A stretch of 57,034 nucleotides of DNA from JAGQRJ01 sp041402045 (lineage in GTDB: Bacteria > Planctomycetota > J058). The notes beneath the pieces were generated by a model, which saw only the letters and a program-made list of their open reading frames with translations, ran no database searches and was not told the DNA's origin. Location of the stretch: NCBI GenBank assembly GCA_041402045.1, contig JAWKSZ010000054.1, positions 1-57,034 of the forward strand. The letters run 5' to 3'. The position numbers and the translations under genes were made by a program. Below, in pieces: positions 54,201-57,034 of the stretch (within the stretch, counting starts at the first letter, position 1; every line of letters starts with the position of its first letter).

Positions 54201-56992
54201 TGACCCCGATCATGGTCCCCGCGGTGATCGTGGTCCTCGCCGAGCTGCCCCTGACCCCCAACGGCAAGGCCGACCGCAAGGCGCTGCCCGCGCCGGAGGA
54301 GGCCCAGGACCCGCAGGCCCGCGACCTCGAGCGCGTCGAGCGCGGGCGCTGGTGCCTGCGCCCGACCTGGGAGCCCGCGCCCTTCCCGCCGCGCACGACC
54401 ATGCCCCGCTCGTGGCTGGTGTTCCTGGACGACGCGGGCCTCGGCGCCCGGCTGGCGGAGGCCCTCGGCCACCGCGGGGCCGACGTGGTCCGCGTGACCC
54501 CCGGGGACACCTTCCACCGCGACGGCCCCGACGCGTTCCGGCTCGCCCCGGAGCTCGGGCTCGCGGGCTACCAGCAGCTCTTCGACGCGCTGGCCGCCGA
54601 GGGGCGGCTCCCCGAGCGGGTGCTGCACCTGTGGGGGGTGACCGGCGACCGCGGCTTCCGCCCGGGCTCGACCTACTTCCACCGGGTGCAAGAGCAGGGC
54701 TACCAGAGCCTGGTGCACCTGGGTCAGGTCCTGGCCCAGCTCGAGCCCGCGGAGCGCATGCCGCTCATGGTCGTGGCCAACGAGCGGGTGGCGGTGACCT
54801 CCGGCGATGTGGTGGAGCCGGCCAAGGCCACGCTGCTCGGGCCCTGCCTCGCGATCCCTCGCGAGCTGGGGGTGCCGCTCACGCTCCTCGACGTGACGCT
54901 CCCCGCGCCGAACCTGCTCGGGCGGCGCTCCGGCGCCGCGCTCCAGGCCCTGGCCGACCGGGTGTGGGACGAGCTCGACGCCGAGCCCACGACCGCGCAG
55001 CTCGGGCTCCGCGGCGGCGCGCGCTGGACCCTGGCGATCCGCCCGCTGCCCGCGCCGCCCCTGGCCAGCGCCGGCGCGCTCGGCGGGACCTACGCGGTCT
55101 ACGACGCCCTGGGTCCCCTGGGCTTCGCCCTGGCCGAGCACCTGGCCCGCCGCGGGGCGGGGATCCTGGCCCTGGGCTGGACCCCGCTCCCCACCCGCGA
55201 GCGCTGGGACGGCTGGCTCGCGCGCTACGGCGGCGACGAGCCGGTGTCCCGCGCGATCCGCCGCGTGCGCGAGCTCGAGGCCAGCGGCGCCCGGGTGCGG
55301 GTGGCCGCGGTCGACCTGGCCGACAGCGTGGCCCTCGAGCGCGAGCTGCGCGAGGCCGAGGCCGAGCTCGGGCCGCTGCGCGCGGTCGTCCACGCCGGCG
55401 GCGCGCGCCCCCGGGCGCGGCTGACCCAGCTCAGCGAGGCGGTCAGCGACGAGGCCTTCCACGCTCGGGTCTACGGCTCCCAGGCCCTGGCCGAGGTCGT
55501 GGGCCGGATCGCGCCCCGGGCGCCGGTCGTGCTCTGCGCGCCCTTGGACGCGTTCGTGGCCCACCACGGCCGCGGCGCCAGCGCGGCCGCGGCCGCGTTC
55601 CAGGACGCCCTCGCCGCCCACATGGCCCACTCCGCCGGGGCCCGGGTGGTGTGCCTGAACCTGGCCCTGGACGAGGACGGGGCCCCCGCCACGGGGGCCC
55701 CGGCCGCCCTCAGCCCCGACGAGGTCGCGGGCGCCCTGGACGCGGCCCTGGCCGGCGCCTGGCCCGAGCTGATCGTGAGCCCGGTGGCCCTCGAGGACCT
55801 CGACGCCCTCGAGGCGGCCCGGGCGCGCACGCCCCAGGTCAAGGACCACGTCGAGCCGCGGGACGCGATCGAGGAGCAGCTCGCCCAGTTCTGGCGCGAG
55901 GGCCTGGGGGTGACCCAGGTCGGCGTGCGCGAGGACTTCTTCGAGGCCGGCGGGCACTCGCTGATCGCGGTGCGGATCCTGGCCCGGATCCGCCAGAGCT
56001 TCGGCCTGGACTGGCCGCTGGCGACCCTGTTCGCCGCGCCCACGATCGAGGCTTGGGCCGAGCGGATCCGCCAGGCGCGCTCGGACGAGCCTGCCGAGGA
56101 GGGCCCCGAGTTCGAGTTCGTGGTCGAGCTGGCCCCCGACGGCGGGCTGGGGCTGACGCCCGTGTTCATCGCCGCCGGCGCCCGGGGCAACGTGCTCAAC
56201 CTCCGCCACCTGGCCCGGCACCTCGACCCGGGCCGCGCGGTCTACGCGCTCCAGGCCCGCGGGCTCCTGGGCGAGAGCAAGCCCCACGAGTCGATCGAGG
56301 CCGCGGCCCGGGACTACCTGGCCGAGATCCGTAGGATCCAGCCCCACGGGCCCTACCTCTTCGGCGGGTTCTGCTCGGGGGGGATCATCGCCCTCGACAT
56401 GGCGGTCCAGCTCCGCGAGCAGGGCGAGCGCGTCGCGCTCCTGGCGCTCATGGACGCCACCGCCCCGGTGGTCCTCAACGACGGCTGGACCCGCAAGGAC
56501 AGCCTGCGCTACTTCATGCGCCGGGTGCAGACCTACGGGGCGGGCTACGTGCTCGACCACGTCAAGGACCGCGCCGCCTGGGAGCTGGCCAAGCTCCGCG
56601 GGCGCGCGCCGAGCACCCCCGAGCCCGCCGAGGACGCCGCCACCTACCGCTCGGACCAGGTGTGGGACGCCACCTTCCGCTCCATGCGGGCCTACGCCGT
56701 GCCGCACTACGACGGCCGGGTGAAGCTCTACAAGCCGCGGGTGGACGACGTGATCGACCTCGGCGACGGCCGCGTCGTCGACGCGCACCGCACCTTCCTC
56801 TACGCCGACAACCGCTGGGGCGAGTTCCTCCCCAACCTCGAGATCGTCGACGTCCCCGGCGACCACGACGGCTTCGTGCTCGAGCCCGCGGTGCGGACCC
56901 TCGCCAGCCACCTGCGCCTCGCCGTCGCCGAAGCCGAGGCCCCCGAGCCCGAGCCCGTCGACGCCCGCGAGGTCGCCCCCGTTCGGGGGTGA
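48290..56992 (+). CDS. Two-module nonribosomal peptide synthetase, C-A-T-C-A-(KR)-T-TE
   Basis: 2,900 aa, with a single GTG start and no frameshift over 8.7 kb. C1 (about 18-455) has EHIICDG (H150, D154). A1 (about 475-970) has YTSGSTGRPKG at 626-636, D672 and NGKVDRK near 963. T1 carries S1019 in LGGTS. C2 (about 1075-1500) has HHALIDE (H1208, D1212). A2 (about 1520-2000) has A3 near 1661, D1710 and NGKADRK near 1991. A ketoreductase-like region (about 2023-2490) lacks the catalytic set. T2 has S2557 in GGHSLIAVR. The thioesterase (about 2590-2880) has GFCSGG with C2695 as probable nucleophile and H2859. It should make a two-residue product from upstream acyl or amino-acid substrate and release it. 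No PPTase, MbtH or transporter is in the window. Confidence 0.9.
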   Translation: MAAASRDALREAGPVSGPQRIQPLAPAQRRFWVGRQAFSDPPFGNTRLGLHIEGELDEDALVRAIEAFVQRHDALRMTVHGGETPGFVVHPKVPLDYARVDLSGASEAQIQRYLDEGAARDEPLSRAPLTRWRLVRKGPQRHTLIATIEHIICDGYSLLAILPRELITLYAAFQAGEEPKLPEIHSSFAAFALWQVSEHADPAFAAHVDYWVERLRDAPAALELPTDRRRPAVIDPHAKRVYRLFPPEVAEALDGLEAERGWRPAEVLFAAWNVLLSRYTRAEDIVVGAPLANRIEPFREVFGCLMNPLARRTDLSGDPSFTTLMQRLKDDKRASYPHRRASVDAVLSRLPASPDLSRNSLWQTMFNYMDFTRVKQERAGLKVDVQRLPVAGTVDLILHLEKRPEGLYGILEFLTALFDRATVERMLAQLERLVLELARDPERPISRLPLLSPEERELVVHTWNDTDGPYPDDVLMHQPFERNAGEHPERVALAFQDDEVSYGELNARANRLAHYLIRQGIQPGQLVGLCVERSPELIVSMLAILKAGGAYVPIDPAYPADRQAFMLEDTQAPLVISQRAVAEPLADAPCRVLLLDDPRLAQEIAVESELDPEPRQGPTDLAYVIYTSGSTGRPKGVVVRHQPALNLMDWVNGTFDVGPADRLLFVTSPCFDLSVYDIFGTLMAGGTIRVTASAELRDPDRLIHYLTHDGITFWDSAPAALAQLVPFFPDGCPTSKLRLAFLSGDWIPVPLPDQIRQAFPGTTVVSLGGATEATVWSNVHVVDEVDPAWNSIPYGRPIRNARYYVLDPHLEPAPIGVPGELFIGGGCLASGYHNRPELNAERFLPDPFSGDPAYKLYRTGDMARFGADGVIEFLGRVDHQVKVRGYRIELGEIDTVLARHPAVERCVVLAPADATGERVLVAYVVLSQDADEAELYAHLNEALPAFMVPSHLVRLDAIPLTANGKVDRKALPSPLSREEGVYIAPRDATERELAEIWGRALGVERVSVHETFAALGGTSVRAARIVAEVRKRFGRQVTLGEFYRAPSVAALAKHLSGASRGEQTIHPRGPGGPVWPLTSSQLRIWLAAQFSDVEGLYNVTSELRFTGVQSTAALERAFARLLERHPAFRTLFVLSPQGEPGQRFAPEPTAALEVLDLQDLAEPAREARYRALLKDEQARRFDLAQSAWHATLAVLAPGDHRLVFNLHHALIDEWGLTVAARDLGELLREEEGAGDAALPELVVDMADVAVHERAHPVGGSWDDVLQGLEPLELPLDRPRPPTISFAGGHHRFQVTAGAVRQRLRELCREEGVTPFNGYLAAFLALLQRVSRQEDLVLAMPAAKREQPELEGVVGCLIQMVPVRVHTRSDTSFRDLLRKVRDVAQASLERPPFRPDEGEGQELTNLLTRVLFSYVDVPTLDPRWSMEVLESEGAKYELALTVVIREELTEGAFSFRSQLFDAKSVAQLGATLGRLLEAATASPDAPLTQLDLLDPAERQALLVERNATERALPARTLHSEIEARADLQPEAPAVSYHAQRLSYAELETRANQLAHRLRELGVGPDSIVGVCLPRGLEVVVALLGILKSGAAYLPLDPEYPPERLTLYLEDSGAQVVVTAAVLAELVSGPGVEHVLLDQEEEALLRLPTGRPTPVASPEHLAYAIYTSGSTGRPKGVLVEHRNVVNFLLGMDERVRLDPPGTWLAQTSISFDISVLELLGGLSRGFHLILSSSDEGFAELVAAHGVTHFQCTPSQATLLLHDPRDVAALASLQQLLVGGEALPEQLASQLLDALQGGELINMYGPTETTIWSSTHAVTREDAPMSLGRPIANTQLYVLDEQLQPAPTGVPGELWIGGAGVTRGYHRRPELTAERFRPDPFREGNRIYKTGDLVRYRSDGRLEFLGRTDFQVKLRGHRIELGEIESALLDQPQVSEAVALVREDRPGHQLLVGYVVAPADTDPQTLREALKDRLTPIMVPAVIVVLAELPLTPNGKADRKALPAPEEAQDPQARDLERVERGRWCLRPTWEPAPFPPRTTMPRSWLVFLDDAGLGARLAEALGHRGADVVRVTPGDTFHRDGPDAFRLAPELGLAGYQQLFDALAAEGRLPERVLHLWGVTGDRGFRPGSTYFHRVQEQGYQSLVHLGQVLAQLEPAERMPLMVVANERVAVTSGDVVEPAKATLLGPCLAIPRELGVPLTLLDVTLPAPNLLGRRSGAALQALADRVWDELDAEPTTAQLGLRGGARWTLAIRPLPAPPLASAGALGGTYAVYDALGPLGFALAEHLARRGAGILALGWTPLPTRERWDGWLARYGGDEPVSRAIRRVRELEASGARVRVAAVDLADSVALERELREAEAELGPLRAVVHAGGARPRARLTQLSEAVSDEAFHARVYGSQALAEVVGRIAPRAPVVLCAPLDAFVAHHGRGASAAAAAFQDALAAHMAHSAGARVVCLNLALDEDGAPATGAPAALSPDEVAGALDAALAGAWPELIVSPVALEDLDALEAARARTPQVKDHVEPRDAIEEQLAQFWREGLGVTQVGVREDFFEAGGHSLIAVRILARIRQSFGLDWPLATLFAAPTIEAWAERIRQARSDEPAEEGPEFEFVVELAPDGGLGLTPVFIAAGARGNVLNLRHLARHLDPGRAVYALQARGLLGESKPHESIEAAARDYLAEIRRIQPHGPYLFGGFCSGGIIALDMAVQLREQGERVALLALMDATAPVVLNDGWTRKDSLRYFMRRVQTYGAGYVLDHVKDRAAWELAKLRGRAPSTPEPAEDAATYRSDQVWDATFRSMRAYAVPHYDGRVKLYKPRVDDVIDLGDGRVVDAHRTFLYADNRWGEFLPNLEIVDVPGDHDGFVLEPAVRTLASHLRLAVAEAEAPEPEPVDAREVAPVRG

Positions 56993-57010
56993 GCGGGGCT
57001 CCGCCGGTGG

Positions 57011-57027
57011 GCGGGCGTTCCGCCCGC
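57011..57027 (+). terminator. Hairpin after the NRPS gene
   Basis: GCGGGCG (57011-57017) pairs perfectly with CGCCCGC (57021-57027) around TTC, 18 nt after the NRPS stop. The window ends 7 nt later. Confidence 0.5.
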
Positions 57028-57034
57028 GGCGCGG

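Noticed and set aside
48290..56992. NRPS-PKS hybrid
   Set aside because: A KR-like region is present, but there is no ketosynthase or acyltransferase domain.

Overview
The window is very GC-rich (roughly 70% by eye, strong G/C at third codon positions) and densely coded on both strands. A Planctomycetota chromosome fits best: an ECF sigma factor fused through a membrane segment to WD40 repeats, FHA proteins, PKD-like and secretin-like exported proteins, a B12-dependent ribonucleotide reductase and a multidomain NRPS. Myxococcota is the main alternative. No rRNA, tRNA, CRISPR array, integrase or transposase was seen.

Layout. 1-7.5 kb: the tail of a probable kinase, an FHA protein with a PLP lyase, a secreted protein divergent from a RimK ligase-aspartoacylase pair, and a large hybrid histidine kinase. 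7.5-14.1 kb: a leftward gmd-cysQ-DUF6935 operon, a low-GC SEC-C/DUF3800 gene that looks imported, and the sigma/WD40 fusion. 14.3-16.5 kb: a SET methyltransferase translationally coupled to a GNAT-nitrilase fusion. 16.5-23.3 kb: a leftward cluster SDR, MFS carrier, acyltransferase, nrdJ, SGNH hydrolase, small helical protein. 23.3-36.4 kb: fumC, a 58-aa protein, a repeat-rich spacer, a tandem-FHA membrane protein, a PKD lipoprotein, a second hybrid kinase, miaB-ribD, orn and a coiled-coil lipoprotein. 36.5-46.7 kb: ligA with two BRCT domains, a histidine kinase coupled to a secretin-like exported protein, an OmpR-type regulator, terC-uspA and several repeats. 46.7-57.0 kb: accD, a Lys-tailed protein and a 2,900-aa NRPS.

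The standout is the NRPS, read as C-A-T-C-A-KR-T-TE. The A-KR-T order recalls the hydroxy-acid modules of cereulide and valinomycin synthetases, but the KR has lost every recognisable catalytic residue, the second A domain reads as glycine-specific, and the thioesterase has Cys at the nucleophile position.

Two genome-wide habits show. Seven genes, mostly at operon heads, have a TAnnnT box only 6-8 nt before the start codon, implying leaderless mRNAs. Seven gene pairs share 4-nt GTGA or ATGA stop/start overlaps. At least nine genes are broken by one-base frameshifts, largely in G/C runs and clustered. Conserved domains continue in the next frame and the coupling overlaps survive, so sequencing error is the likeliest cause. 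These genes are annotated at their reconstructed extents.
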